Source: Paraburkholderia sp. C35
GTDB taxonomy: Bacteria; Pseudomonadota; Gammaproteobacteria; Burkholderiales; Burkholderiaceae
DNA length: 47,637 bases
Assembly: GCF_003121405.1 (NCBI RefSeq)
Contig: NZ_QBUY01000067.1
Location: forward strand, 1-47,637
Direction of reading: 5' to 3'
In this document: positions 18,697 to 27,070 of the stretch, piece after piece
Layout: each line of letters starts with the position of its first letter
Numbering within the stretch: position 1 is the first letter of the stretch
Notes under the pieces: model-generated
What the model was told of the DNA's origin: nothing
Database searches by the model: none
The model's input: the letters and a program-made list of their open reading frames with translations, nothing else
Position numbers and translations under genes: made by a program

Positions 18697-19356
18697 TTAC
18701 GGGCGCTTGTGCAGCACCTGGTCGACGAGGCCGTAAGCCTGTGCATCGTCGCCCGACATGAAGTTGTCGCGGTCCGTGTCGCGCTGGATGCGCTCTACGG
18801 GTTGACCCGTGTGGTGTGACAGCAACTGGTTCAGACGTTCCTTCAGGTACAGGATTTCGCGTGCCTGAATTTCGATGTCCGATGCCTGGCCGCGTGCGCC
18901 GCCCAGCGGCTGGTGAATCATCACGCGTGCGTTCGGCAGCGCAAAACGCTTGCCCTTTGCACCCGCCGCCAGCAGGAACGCGCCCATGCTGGCCGCGAGA
19001 CCCATGCACAGCGTCGACACGTCCGGCTTGATGAACTGCATCGTGTCGTAGATCGCCATGCCAGCCGACACCGAGCCGCCCGGGCTGTTGATGTAGAAGC
19101 TGATGTCCTTGTCCGGATTTTCGCTTTCGAGGAACAGCAACTGCGCGATCACGAGGTTTGCAGTCTGATCGTTCACCTCGCCCACCAGGAACACTACGCG
19201 CTCCTTCAGCAGGCGCGAGTAGATGTCATACGAACGTTCGCCACGGCCGCTCGTTTCGACCACGATCGGCACGAGGCCGAGCGCTTGCGCTTCGAGATCC
19301 CGATCCCGCGACGACTGCGAGGTCAACGTGTCCAGCATTTGAGCGCGAAAGGTCAT
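18697..19356 (-). CDS. clpP: ATP-dependent Clp protease proteolytic subunit ClpP
   Basis: ClpP forms the tetradecameric serine peptidase used with ClpX (and ClpA). The 219-residue product shows the catalytic triad context: Ser in GLAASMGAFLL, His in MIHQPLGG and Asp in RDTDRDNFM. YINSPGGSV lies in the substrate-binding region. Length and N-terminal propeptide-like segment match the family; a second in-frame ATG at MLDTL is a possible start. It follows tig and precedes clpX, the conserved tig–clpP–clpX order. Confidence 0.98.
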   Translation of the reverse strand: MTFRAQMLDTLTSQSSRDRDLEAQALGLVPIVVETSGRGERSYDIYSRLLKERVVFLVGEVNDQTANLVIAQLLFLESENPDKDISFYINSPGGSVSAGMAIYDTMQFIKPDVSTLCMGLAASMGAFLLAAGAKGKRFALPNARVMIHQPLGGARGQASDIEIQAREILYLKERLNQLLSHHTGQPVERIQRDTDRDNFMSGDDAQAYGLVDQVLHKRP

Positions 19357-19400
19357 GCAATGGATCCTTGTCAGGAAATGTTCTGATAATCGGTTCTGAC

Positions 19401-19430
19401 CAAGTGGGTGCGGCCGCGCGCATCTTCAAG
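19401..19430 (-). promoter_or_regulatory. Possible σ32 (heat-shock) promoter of clpP
   Basis: On the minus strand CTTGAAG (19424–19430) is followed after 15 bp by CCCACTTG (19401–19408). This resembles the RpoH pattern CTTGAA-N13–15-CCCCATNT. It lies 45 bp upstream of the clpP ATG and after the tig terminator. The -10 half is imperfect. Confidence 0.45.
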
Positions 19431-19480
19431 AGCCCGAACGGCCGACATACGATCTTTTACAGAATCGGCCGCGCAGACGG

Positions 19481-19524
19481 AAAAACGGCGTGCGGGCCGT
19501 CGTTCGGACAGCCGGCACGCCGTT
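19481..19524 (-). terminator. Intrinsic terminator of tig
   Basis: Minus-strand AACGGCGTGC pairs with GCACGCCGTT across a 21-nt loop and is followed by TTT. It starts about 12 bp after the tig stop, so clpP probably depends at least partly on its own promoter. Confidence 0.75.
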
Positions 19525-19536
19525 ACAGCGATGCTA

Positions 19537-20883
19537 TTACGCTTGCGCCGTTGCGCTTGCCAGCTCTTCGAAGCTCACTTCCTTGTCCGTCACCTTCGCC
19601 TTGCTCAGGACGAAATCGACGACGTTGGACTCAACGACATACGCTTCCATCTCGGCAAGACGCTGCTGGTTCGAATAATACCAGCGCACGACTTCCTTCG
19701 GGTCTTCGTAGCTCTTCGCGAATTCGTCGACTTCTGCGCGGATCTGTTCCGGCTTGGCCTGCAGTTCGTTGGCCTTCACCAGCTCGGCCAGCACGAGGCC
19801 CAGCTTGACGCGGCGCTCTGCCTGCTCGGCGAACATTTCTGCGGGGATGGGTGCATCCTTCGCGTTCGGCACGCCACGTTGCGTCAAATCCTGACGCGCC
19901 ATTTCGACGAGGCGTTGCTGGTCCTGCTCGATCAGCGCCTTCGGCACGTCGAGTTCGGAGATCTTCAGCAGCGCGTCCATCACCTGGTTCTTCACGACAG
20001 CCTGCGTGCGGCGCTTCGCTTCGCGCTCGAGGTTGTCGCGGATTTCAGCGCGCATCTTGGTCAGGTCACCGTCTTCGATGCCGAGCGACTTCGCGAACTC
20101 ACCGTCGATTTCCGGCAGATGCGGCCACTCGATCTGCTTCATCGTGATCGTGAATTGTGCCGTCTTGCCCGCGACTTCCTTGCCGTGATAGTCCTCGGGG
20201 AAGGCCAGGTCGAATTCCTTCGACTCGACAACCTTCAGGCCCAGCGCTGCCTTTTCGATTTCCGGCAGCATGCGGCCTTCACCCAGGACAAACGCGAAGT
20301 CGTCCGCGCTGCCGCCCTGGAATGCTTCACCGTCGATCTTGCCGACGAAGTCGACCGTCACGCGGTCGCCGTCTTTCGCAGCCGGGTCCGCGCCGCCGTC
20401 ACCGTGCTCGCCGGCTTCGCCGCGAGCGTGGAAGTGCACGCGCTGCTTGCGCAGGATGTCCTGCGTGCGGTCGATTTCCGCGTCGCTGATGGTGGTCTTC
20501 GTGCGTTCGATTTCAGCCGTGGCAACGTCGCCCAGCTTCACTTCGGGGTACACCTCGAAGGTCGCGTCGAAAGCGTAGTCGCCTTCGGTTGCTTCAGCCT
20601 TCGGGCTGAAGCTCGGCTGGCCAGCGACGCGCAGGTTTTCAGCGCGGCTGATGTCGAAGAATTCCTTGCCAACCTTGTCGCTCAGCACTTCGGCTTCCAC
20701 CTGACCCGCGTACTGCTGCGTGACCATCTTGAGCGGCACCTTGCCCGGGCGGAAACCCGGCATGCGCACGTTCTTCGCGAGTTGACGGATACGCGCGTCC
20801 ACTTCCTTCTGCACCGTGTCTTTCGGCAGGGAAATCGTCACGCGGCGTTCGAGCTTGCCGAGGTTTTCAACAACGTTAGCCAT
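19537..20883 (-). CDS. tig: Trigger factor (ribosome-associated chaperone / PPIase)
   Basis: Trigger factor binds at the ribosomal exit tunnel and assists co-translational folding. The 448-residue product has the ribosome-binding N-terminal domain with the signature region MPGFRPGKVPLKMV (about residues 40–54). The middle FKBP-like domain contains GDRVTVDFVGKIDGEAFQGG. A helical C-terminal domain follows. A short acidic insert (GEHGDGGADPAAKDGD) before the FKBP part is a lineage feature or disordered loop. It is first in the tig–clpP–clpX–lon series. Confidence 0.97.
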   Translation of the reverse strand: MANVVENLGKLERRVTISLPKDTVQKEVDARIRQLAKNVRMPGFRPGKVPLKMVTQQYAGQVEAEVLSDKVGKEFFDISRAENLRVAGQPSFSPKAEATEGDYAFDATFEVYPEVKLGDVATAEIERTKTTISDAEIDRTQDILRKQRVHFHARGEAGEHGDGGADPAAKDGDRVTVDFVGKIDGEAFQGGSADDFAFVLGEGRMLPEIEKAALGLKVVESKEFDLAFPEDYHGKEVAGKTAQFTITMKQIEWPHLPEIDGEFAKSLGIEDGDLTKMRAEIRDNLEREAKRRTQAVVKNQVMDALLKISELDVPKALIEQDQQRLVEMARQDLTQRGVPNAKDAPIPAEMFAEQAERRVKLGLVLAELVKANELQAKPEQIRAEVDEFAKSYEDPKEVVRWYYSNQQRLAEMEAYVVESNVVDFVLSKAKVTDKEVSFEELASATAQA

Positions 20884-21401
20884 GGCTTCAATCGTCCTAA
20901 AATTATTCGAGCGAATCAGTTATCTTGTGTGTGCCGCCTGTCGATGTCCGCTTTGCGTCGTGCGCCCGACCCTGCTTTGCATGCGCTTTCGCAGGACCGC
21001 CGCTACGCTTCGCTCACTCACATGTGACATCGATCGCGTACCTCTCGCCACGGGCTGTGAGGCCGCCGGCAGCACAGTTTGGGTCAGAGAGCCAAATATT
21101 TTAGCAAACTATTTGCGCGACTAGCCGGATTCGCTTTTCTGCACACGCTTATCGCGTGAGATGCGCGTCTGAATGCATCGCAAAGAGGGGCAGCAACGCG
21201 CTTTCGTCGTGCTCTTGCGCGCGCCAGCTGTGAATCAAAGTCAATTCTGCCTATACCTTCCGTTATATTCAGTCGCGCGCCGCATGCTGATAAGCTTCAC
21301 CACATCCTGATACGTCCGTGCCGTGTGCATGGGCATGGCGGGCGCTTCACCGCATCGCGGCCAGCTGGCGATGCCTTCTCATACCAATCACCCGAGACAT
21401 C
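20884..21401. other. Divergent intergenic region between tig and the glycerate kinase gene
   Basis: These 518 bp hold no gene I can support. About 200 bp upstream of tig an A/T-rich block on the minus strand contains TAAAAT and the short palindrome GCAAA-CTA-TTTGC (21104–21116), a candidate tig promoter region with a poor -35. On the plus strand TATATT near 21265 is a weak candidate -10 for the kinase gene. Confidence 0.4.
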
Positions 21402-22547
21402 ATGCCGAATACGTCGTCCGCGCCCATCGTCGTCATCGCCCCTGACTCGTTCAAAGGCTCGCTCTCCGCGGAGCAGGTCGCGCAATCCATTGCAACGGGC
21501 CTTCAGCGCGCACGCGCCGCCGCGACGATCCGCGTCTGCGCGATGGCCGACGGCGGCGAAGGTACGCTCGACGCCATGCTGACGCGCGGCGGCGAACGCC
21601 GCAGGCTGACGGTGACGGGCGCCGCGGGCCCGTCGCGCGAAGCCGCAACGGGCCTGCTCGCAGACGGCAGCGCGATCGTCGAGACGGCGGAAGTGGTCGG
21701 CATCACAGATCCTGTCGGCATGGGTGTGCCCGTCGAAAAGCGCAGCACGCGCGGCATGGGCGAAGCGATCCGCTCGCTCATGGATGCGGGCGTGCGCCGA
21801 TTCTTCGTCGCGCTCGGCGGCAGCAGCACGAACGATGGCGGCGCCGGCCTGCTGGTCGGCCTCGGCCTCAAGCTGTTCGATGCGCAAGGCCACGAACTCG
21901 CTCCCACACCCGAACAGCTTGCGCAGTTGGCGCGCGTCGATGCGTCGGGCCTCGATGCGCGTCTGCGCGAGACCACCTTTGTCGGCATGTCGGACGTCGA
22001 CAATCCGCTGACTGGCGAGCACGGTGCGACCGCAATCTTCGGTGCGCAAAAAGGCGTGAAGCCGGAACAGGTTGCGACCATCGACGCCGCCCTCGCCCAC
22101 TTCGCCGATTTCGTCGAGCCGGCCATGAACCGTGTCGCGCGCAACCAGCCCGGCGCGGGTGCAGCGGGCGGTCTCGGCTTCGCGCTGCATATGCTGGGTG
22201 CCGAATTCGAACCGGGCGCGGAAGTGGTCGCGCGCGAGGTCGGGCTCGACGCGGCGCTCGAAGGCGCCAACTGGCTCATCACGGGCGAAGGCCGCTCCGA
22301 CGTGCAAACGCTGCATGGCAAGGCGCCCTTCATCGCCTGCCGGCATGCGCGTGCTGCGGGTGTGCCCGCCACGCTGCTGTCGGGCGCAGTCGATCCTTCC
22401 GCGTTGCCGAAACTCGCTGAGCATTTCAGTGGATGTTTTTCGCCCGCGCCAGGTCCGATCACGCTCGAGGTCGCGATACGCGACGCCGCCACCCTGCTTG
22501 CGAACGAAGCCGAACAGATGACGCGACTCAGGTTTGGTCCGCGTTGA
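21402..22547 (+). CDS. garK: Glycerate 2-kinase (GarK/GlxK family)
   Basis: This enzyme phosphorylates D-glycerate to 2-phosphoglycerate, feeding glyoxylate, tartronate or sugar-acid catabolism into glycolysis. The 381-residue product has the family hallmarks: IAPDSFKGSLSAEQVA at the N-terminus, ADGGEGTLDAM near 50, GGSSTNDGGAG near 135, GAGAAGGLGFAL near 255 and ITGEGRSDVQTLHGK near 300. I chose ATG 21402 because homologues start just before the IAPDSFK motif. A MarR-type regulator follows 63 bp downstream on the same strand. Confidence 0.93.
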   Translation: MPNTSSAPIVVIAPDSFKGSLSAEQVAQSIATGLQRARAAATIRVCAMADGGEGTLDAMLTRGGERRRLTVTGAAGPSREAATGLLADGSAIVETAEVVGITDPVGMGVPVEKRSTRGMGEAIRSLMDAGVRRFFVALGGSSTNDGGAGLLVGLGLKLFDAQGHELAPTPEQLAQLARVDASGLDARLRETTFVGMSDVDNPLTGEHGATAIFGAQKGVKPEQVATIDAALAHFADFVEPAMNRVARNQPGAGAAGGLGFALHMLGAEFEPGAEVVAREVGLDAALEGANWLITGEGRSDVQTLHGKAPFIACRHARAAGVPATLLSGAVDPSALPKLAEHFSGCFSPAPGPITLEVAIRDAATLLANEAEQMTRLRFGPR

Positions 22548-22610
22548 CCTTGCGAGCGGATGCGGGAACAATCACATCGCGGGACTGCATCCACTCACAA
22601 CAGGAAGACC

Positions 22611-23066
22611 ATGAAGGCCTCCGACAAAGCCGGACTCGAACAGTTTCTGACGTATCGTCTGCACGTGCTGAATAAACTTTCCGAGCGGGGCATCAGCGAA
22701 CGGTATATGGCCAAGCTCGACGTGACGCTTCCCGAAGCGCGCGTGATTGCATCGGTCGGATCGTTCGGGCCATTCTCGATCATGGACCTCGCGCGCCACG
22801 CGAACCTCGACAAAAGTCAGGCGAGCCGCGCAGCCGAAGCGTTGATCAGACAAGGCCTCGTGCAACGCGAAGCGAGCGCGGAAGATGGCCGCGTGGTGCT
22901 CGTTTCGCTGACCACGGAAGGCCGTGCGCTCTACAGGAAGATCATGCCCATCGCGCGCAAGTGGAACACCGATCTGTTCGATTGCCTCGACGAACGCGAG
23001 AAGGTCGCGCTCAGCGAAGCACTCGACAAGGTGATCGACAACGCGATCGCACGCAGTACAGCGTAA
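22611..23066 (+). CDS. MarR-family transcriptional regulator
   Basis: MarR proteins are dimeric winged-helix regulators that usually respond to small phenolic or acidic ligands. The 151-residue product has the expected size and order. An N-terminal dimerisation helix is followed by a winged helix with SIMDLARHANLDKSQASRAA (recognition region about 60–80). The wing contains REASAEDGRVVLVSLTTEG (about 90–110), and a C-terminal dimer helix follows. It starts at ATG 22611 with AGGAAG upstream. Its place after the glycerate kinase gene and opposite the aldolase gene suggests it may control one or both, but I see no clear operator. Confidence 0.88.
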   Translation: MKASDKAGLEQFLTYRLHVLNKLSERGISERYMAKLDVTLPEARVIASVGSFGPFSIMDLARHANLDKSQASRAAEALIRQGLVQREASAEDGRVVLVSLTTEGRALYRKIMPIARKWNTDLFDCLDEREKVALSEALDKVIDNAIARSTA

Positions 23067-23228
23067 CGGTCAGATCAGACGAAGTCCGGGTCGTGCATCG
23101 AACGGCGCTCGCGCTGCGCCGTCGAAACCGTCGTTGCCTAATTCCTTAAACACTCATTCACAAGTTGGCTCGCATCGCTGTTTCGCATGCTTGCGTGCGT
23201 TTGGCTTTGCGTGCCTGAGTGTGTCCAA

Positions 23229-24002
23229 CTAGTCGCGATAGGTCGGATCGATTGCATCCACCTGACGCAGCAACGCATTCAGCACATCATCGCCCGCGCC
23301 GTGACGCGGATCGAGTTGCAGCGAGTCACGCGTGCAGCGCGCGGCAATGTCGTCGCCGATCATGCGCGCCGGGCCGAGTGCGGCCGTCGCCAGCTGGATT
23401 TCGCAGGCACGATTGAGCGTCCAGAGACGCGCGAAGGCTTGCGCAATGGTCTCGCCGATCGCGAGCAGACCGTGGTTGCGCAAGATCAGCAGGCCCCTGT
23501 CACCCAGATTGGCAAGCAGGCGCGGCCCTTCATCGGCGCGAATGGTGATGCCTTCGAAATCGTGATACGCAACCATCTCATGCAATTGCGCCGAATAGAA
23601 GTTGTTGTTGACCAGCCCGGTTTGCGAGCACGCAACGGCTAGCCCCGCTGTCGTATGCGTATGCATCACGCAATGCGCATCAGGCAGCGCGCGATGAATC
23701 GCGGCATGCACGACAAAGCCAGCGGGATTCACGGGATGCGTCGAACCATCGAGCACCTTGCCGTCCACATCGATCTTCACCAGGTTCGACGCCGTCACTT
23801 CCGTGTAGTGCAGACCAAACGGATTGATCAGAAAGTGACTGTCCGTGCCCGGCACGCGCACGGTGATGTGGTTATAGATGAGTTCGGTCCAGCCGAGCAT
23901 CGCGAACACGCGATACGTGCCCGCCAGCCTCACACGCAAGGCGCGTTCGGCATCGGCATGCGTGCCGGTCTCTGAGGTTTGTCTCACGTCGGTCACGGAC
24001 AT
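23229..24002 (-). CDS. Class II aldolase/adducin family protein
   Basis: Members are zinc-dependent aldolases or epimerases acting on sugar phosphates and related hydroxy acids. The 257-residue product has the metal motif MHTHTTAGLAVA (His-X-His), a Glu in QLHEM, and the downstream RNHGLLAIG with the third His. The start ATG 24002 has GGGGAGAG upstream. The substrate cannot be named; length and sequence resemble the many betaproteobacterial proteins with this generic label. It ends in TAG. It converges with the MarR gene (162-bp gap), and its nearness to glycerate kinase hints at hydroxy-acid or sugar-acid metabolism. Confidence 0.88.
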   Translation of the reverse strand: MSVTDVRQTSETGTHADAERALRVRLAGTYRVFAMLGWTELIYNHITVRVPGTDSHFLINPFGLHYTEVTASNLVKIDVDGKVLDGSTHPVNPAGFVVHAAIHRALPDAHCVMHTHTTAGLAVACSQTGLVNNNFYSAQLHEMVAYHDFEGITIRADEGPRLLANLGDRGLLILRNHGLLAIGETIAQAFARLWTLNRACEIQLATAALGPARMIGDDIAARCTRDSLQLDPRHGAGDDVLNALLRQVDAIDPTYRD

Positions 24003-24227
24003 TGCACTCTCCCCTTCGCACAATCCGGCGATGCAAACGATGCAAACGCTCGTATAGCGGGTCAGCGCAGAATAGGAGAATCTCGTTGCGCGTGCAACCA
24101 GATCGCGAAGCGCAGGAAACAGAAAAAACGTTGCGTAGAAGCGTCGAATGCGCAACCTGAAGGAAATCGTAAACCTTGCTTGCTACGATTCCCGCTCGCG
24201 GTTTTTCTCTGACTCCAAGGATCGAAA

Positions 24228-24365
24228 ATGAAGAAGGTTGTTCTGGCACTGGTCGCCGCTGCTGCGGGTTTCGTGAGCATGTCGTCGGCGTTTGCAAACC
24301 CGCCGCATCACCACGAGTGCCACAAGGTGCGCGTGCATCACCACTGGGAAAAGCGCTGCCACTAA
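24228..24365 (+). CDS. Tiny exported histidine-rich peptide (HHHH-motif-like)
   Basis: The 45-codon frame begins ATG at 24228 and ends TAA. The N-terminus is a clear signal peptide (MKKVVLALVAAAAGFVSM, cleavage expected after SSAFA). The mature part of about 22 residues contains HHHECH and HHHWEKRCH: eight His and two Cys in two similar blocks. This suggests metal binding (copper, nickel or zinc). An intrinsic terminator follows directly, which supports a real transcription unit. An inverted repeat AATCGTA-N12-TACGATT lies upstream at 24165–24190. Similar tiny His-rich exported proteins occur in Burkholderia relatives; the function is unknown. Confidence 0.75.
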   Translation: MKKVVLALVAAAAGFVSMSSAFANPPHHHECHKVRVHHHWEKRCH

Positions 24366-24395
24366 GCCGGCCGCGCAGCGTCAGTGAGATGCGAC

Positions 24396-24423
24396 AAACC
24401 CCGCCACAGAGCGGGGTTTTTTG
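24396..24423 (+). terminator. Intrinsic terminator of the His-rich peptide gene
   Basis: AAACCCCGC, loop CACAGA, GCGGGGTTT plus four T. It lies about 30 bp after the small gene. Confidence 0.88.
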
Positions 24424-24478
24424 TGCGCATGATTTCGCCATGCTGCGGAAACGGCATGAACGACGCGCAAAACAAAAA

Positions 24479-24505
24479 ACCCCGCGAGTCGATGACAGGC
24501 GGGGT
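24479..24505 (-). terminator. Terminator of tRNA-Leu
   Basis: Minus-strand ACCCCGC pairs with GCGGGGT and is followed by a run of T. It lies about 35 bp downstream of tRNA-Leu. Confidence 0.75.
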
Positions 24506-24539
24506 CTCATTTACAGCCAGTACTGCTCTACAACATAGT

Positions 24540-24626
24540 TGGTGCGAGGGAGGGGACTCGAACCCCTACACCCTTGCGGGCGTCAGGACCTAAACCTGGT
24601 GCGTCTACCAATTTCGCCACCCTCGC
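24540..24626 (-). tRNA. tRNA-Leu (UAG)
   Basis: The 87-nt minus-strand sequence includes an encoded CCA. The acceptor GCGAGGG pairs with CCCTCGC, the D-arm has GCGAAATTGGTAGACGC, and the anticodon loop TTTAGGT gives anticodon TAG. The long variable arm (CGCCCGCAAGGGTG) is typical of tRNA-Leu, and the T-arm has GGGTTCGAGTCCC. The outermost anticodon-stem pair is C·A, which is odd but does not affect identity. Confidence 0.95.
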
Positions 24627-24914
24627 AGCCGGGCGCCGCATGGAAGCAGCATCCGATGTCTCGTCGGCGTCAGACGTCGCGGTTTCATCGCGATGTCATC
24701 TGCGTGGGCAAATCTGAGCCTGTAGGATCAAACCTGCCGCCACCGTGGTCAGACGCACCTTAAAGCACGTCGAACGCGGCACCGCCGAAAGCGTAAGCGC
24801 GAGATTCTAACCGATTGGTCTGCGCTTGTCTGCATCTGTCGAATACTGTCGATGCTACAATTTTCGGTCTTGCGTGCACAGCCGTGCGCGACCGCCTCCC
24901 CACAAGCCAAACCC

Positions 24915-25748
24915 GTGAATTTCGACGAATACTGCCTGCAGAAAGCAGCGCCTCCCGGCTCGAGCACCTACTATGCACTGCGCCAGGCGCCCGCCGCCCG
25001 GCAGCCGCTGCTCACCGCGCTGTTCGCGCTGCGTCGCGAGTTCGAAGAAACCGTCAAGGAAACCTCCGATCCCACCATCGGACGCACCAAGCTCGCGTGG
25101 TGGCAAAAGGAAGCGGCCGCGCTCGCAGCAGGCGAGCCGACCCATCCCGTATCACAGGCGCTGGCTGCACATCTGCCTGACGTGCAGGCCGAATATCCCG
25201 CGCTGCAGGCCTTGCTCGCGGGATTCGAGATGGATCTCGACCAGGCGCGCTATCTCGACTATCCCAACCTGCGCCGCTATATGACGGGCGTTGGCGGCAA
25301 CTTCGCGTCGGTGGTCGCGCGTGCGACGGCGCGTGATCCCGCGCAGGCGCAAGCCTGGGCCGAGCCGCTCGGCGAAGCGTTGATGCTGGCGCAGATCGTC
25401 GTCGAACTGGGCAACGATGCGCGGCACGGTCGCATCTATATTCCCATCGACGAGATGCAGCGCTACAACGTGACCGCCGCGGATCTGATCAACCGCAAAT
25501 ACACGGATGCGTTCACCGAGTTGATGCGCTTTCAGACCACGCGCGCCCGCGATGCGATCCGCACCGCGCTCGCCGCCCTGCCCGTCGGCGAGCGTCACTC
25601 GCAGCGCACCTTGCGTGCGCTGGCGGCGCTGGCACTGGCGCTGCTCGACGAAATCGAGCGCGACGGGTATCACGTGCTGCATCAGCGCATTGCGCTCACG
25701 CCGATCCGCAAGTTGTGGGTCGCGTGGCGCGCCGCGCGCAAGCACTGA
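24915..25748 (+). CDS. Squalene/phytoene synthase-fold protein, NDUFAF6-like
   Basis: The 277-residue product (GTG start, MNFDEYCLQK) has the all-helical squalene/phytoene synthase fold signature. The catalytic aspartate motifs are altered. The first motif region reads REFEETVKE (about 41–49) where active enzymes have a DDxxD-like run. The second reads VVELGNDARHGRIYIP (about 162–177) where enzymes have a RDVGEDARRGR-like sequence. Segments such as ALFALRREFEETVKET and TIGRTKLAWWQKE recall NDUFAF6, the mitochondrial complex I assembly factor of this fold. There are no hopanoid or carotenoid genes nearby. A generic annotation as presqualene synthase would probably mislead. An upstream ATG at 24852 adds 21 unlikely residues. 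Confidence 0.8.
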   Translation: MNFDEYCLQKAAPPGSSTYYALRQAPAARQPLLTALFALRREFEETVKETSDPTIGRTKLAWWQKEAAALAAGEPTHPVSQALAAHLPDVQAEYPALQALLAGFEMDLDQARYLDYPNLRRYMTGVGGNFASVVARATARDPAQAQAWAEPLGEALMLAQIVVELGNDARHGRIYIPIDEMQRYNVTAADLINRKYTDAFTELMRFQTTRARDAIRTALAALPVGERHSQRTLRALAALALALLDEIERDGYHVLHQRIALTPIRKLWVAWRAARKH

Positions 25749-25767
25749 CCCGCACAGGCATCGACCC

Positions 25768-26928
25768 TTACGCGCGCAGCAGCGGTAATGGCTGCACATC
25801 GTCCTGCAGGACGGCACGTGCATCCAGTTTCAGAAACCCACCCAGTACGGTTGCGTAGAGCCGCCTGAAATCTACCGCGACGGGAAGATTGCCGGCGGCA
25901 TCGAGTCGCGACAGATCGGGCGCGCGACCATACAGACCGCCCCGCACTGCGCCGCCCATCACGAAATGCGCGGCGGCGGCGCCATGCTCGGTTCCACGAT
26001 GCAGGTTCTCACGCGCCGACCGGCCAAATTCCGAATACGTCAGAATCAGCGTATCGCGCCAGTGGCCGCGTTGCGTCAGTGCGGCTCGAAGCGCCGCACA
26101 GCCGTCGGCGAGTTGTGCGAGCAAGGCTGCATGCCGTTCGGGTTGATTGCTATGCGTATCGAAACCATCGAGCGTCAGCCGGATCGCCCCGTTCAGGCGA
26201 GGTGTTCTGCCAAGCCAAATGCTGCGCAACACCTCGTCGATCGAATCGCGAAAGGTGGGCGAGTTGCCAACGTCGAATGTTCGAGTCGACGCGACCTGGC
26301 GTTCGTCGGTATCGGCGGAATCAACGTGCGGCGCCGTGTCGGGATCGTCGACACGCGACCACGCGATTTCAGCCTCGTCGCGCGACATCCCGGCACCTGC
26401 GAACGGCCCCGCCTCCGCGCTGCCGAGCGAGGCCATCGTCACATCCGGATGTGTGACAGCCCACTGGCCCTTCGCGCGGCTCAGCCAGCCGTCGCGCCGA
26501 TAGACCTCGGCAGAGGATGCCGTGTCCCAGATCTGCATCGAGCGGAAATGCGATGCCTGCTCCTGCCCGCAGCCCACACCCTGAACGATCGCCAGTTGCC
26601 CTTCGCGCCATAACGGCAGCAATGGGCGCATCGCGGGATGCAGCGCCGCTCGCCCAGTCAGCGGCAACACCTGCTCGCGCGGTATCGCGATGCGCTCGCG
26701 CAGTGCGTAGTACTGTGGATCGGTAAAAGGAATGACAGTGTTCAACCCGTCGTTGCCGCCCTTCAGTTCGATCAGGATCAGCAGTTTGCGGGCAGGCTCG
26801 CGACCCGTTGCGCCCGCATCCACTTGCGACGATATGCCGCCGCTCATCTGTGGCGCAGCGAACACGCGTGGCATCGAGATTGAAGCGCCCGCTGCGGCCG
26901 CCATCGTCAGAAACTCGCGTCGCTTCAT
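25768..26928 (-). CDS. DUF1501 family Tat-exported protein
   Basis: The 386-residue product starts with a twin-arginine signal (MKRREFLTMAAAAGAS), indicating folded export by Tat. The DUF1501 features are LILIELKGGNDGLNTVIPF after the signal, SHFRSMQIWDT near 125, and the C-terminal TYSEFGRSARENLHRGTEHG block. These relate to the alkaline phosphatase/sulfatase-like superfamily. The function is not established. The usual neighbour encoding a DUF1800 protein is absent. The gene converges with the upstream synthase-like gene with only 19 bp between stops and no obvious terminator. I chose the start so that the Tat motif is N-terminal. Confidence 0.88.
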   Translation of the reverse strand: MKRREFLTMAAAAGASISMPRVFAAPQMSGGISSQVDAGATGREPARKLLILIELKGGNDGLNTVIPFTDPQYYALRERIAIPREQVLPLTGRAALHPAMRPLLPLWREGQLAIVQGVGCGQEQASHFRSMQIWDTASSAEVYRRDGWLSRAKGQWAVTHPDVTMASLGSAEAGPFAGAGMSRDEAEIAWSRVDDPDTAPHVDSADTDERQVASTRTFDVGNSPTFRDSIDEVLRSIWLGRTPRLNGAIRLTLDGFDTHSNQPERHAALLAQLADGCAALRAALTQRGHWRDTLILTYSEFGRSARENLHRGTEHGAAAAHFVMGGAVRGGLYGRAPDLSRLDAAGNLPVAVDFRRLYATVLGGFLKLDARAVLQDDVQPLPLLRA

Positions 26929-27070
26929 CGATGCCTCACGAAACAGACTCGAAAACACGTCGGGACGACCTCGGGAATCAACGACTGCGCGCAACGGCAA
27001 CGGCTAGCGCACCGCCGTCGCGCGAAAGCGTCAACGGACGATCAAAAGTGAAATGCAAAACCCCCAGGTG

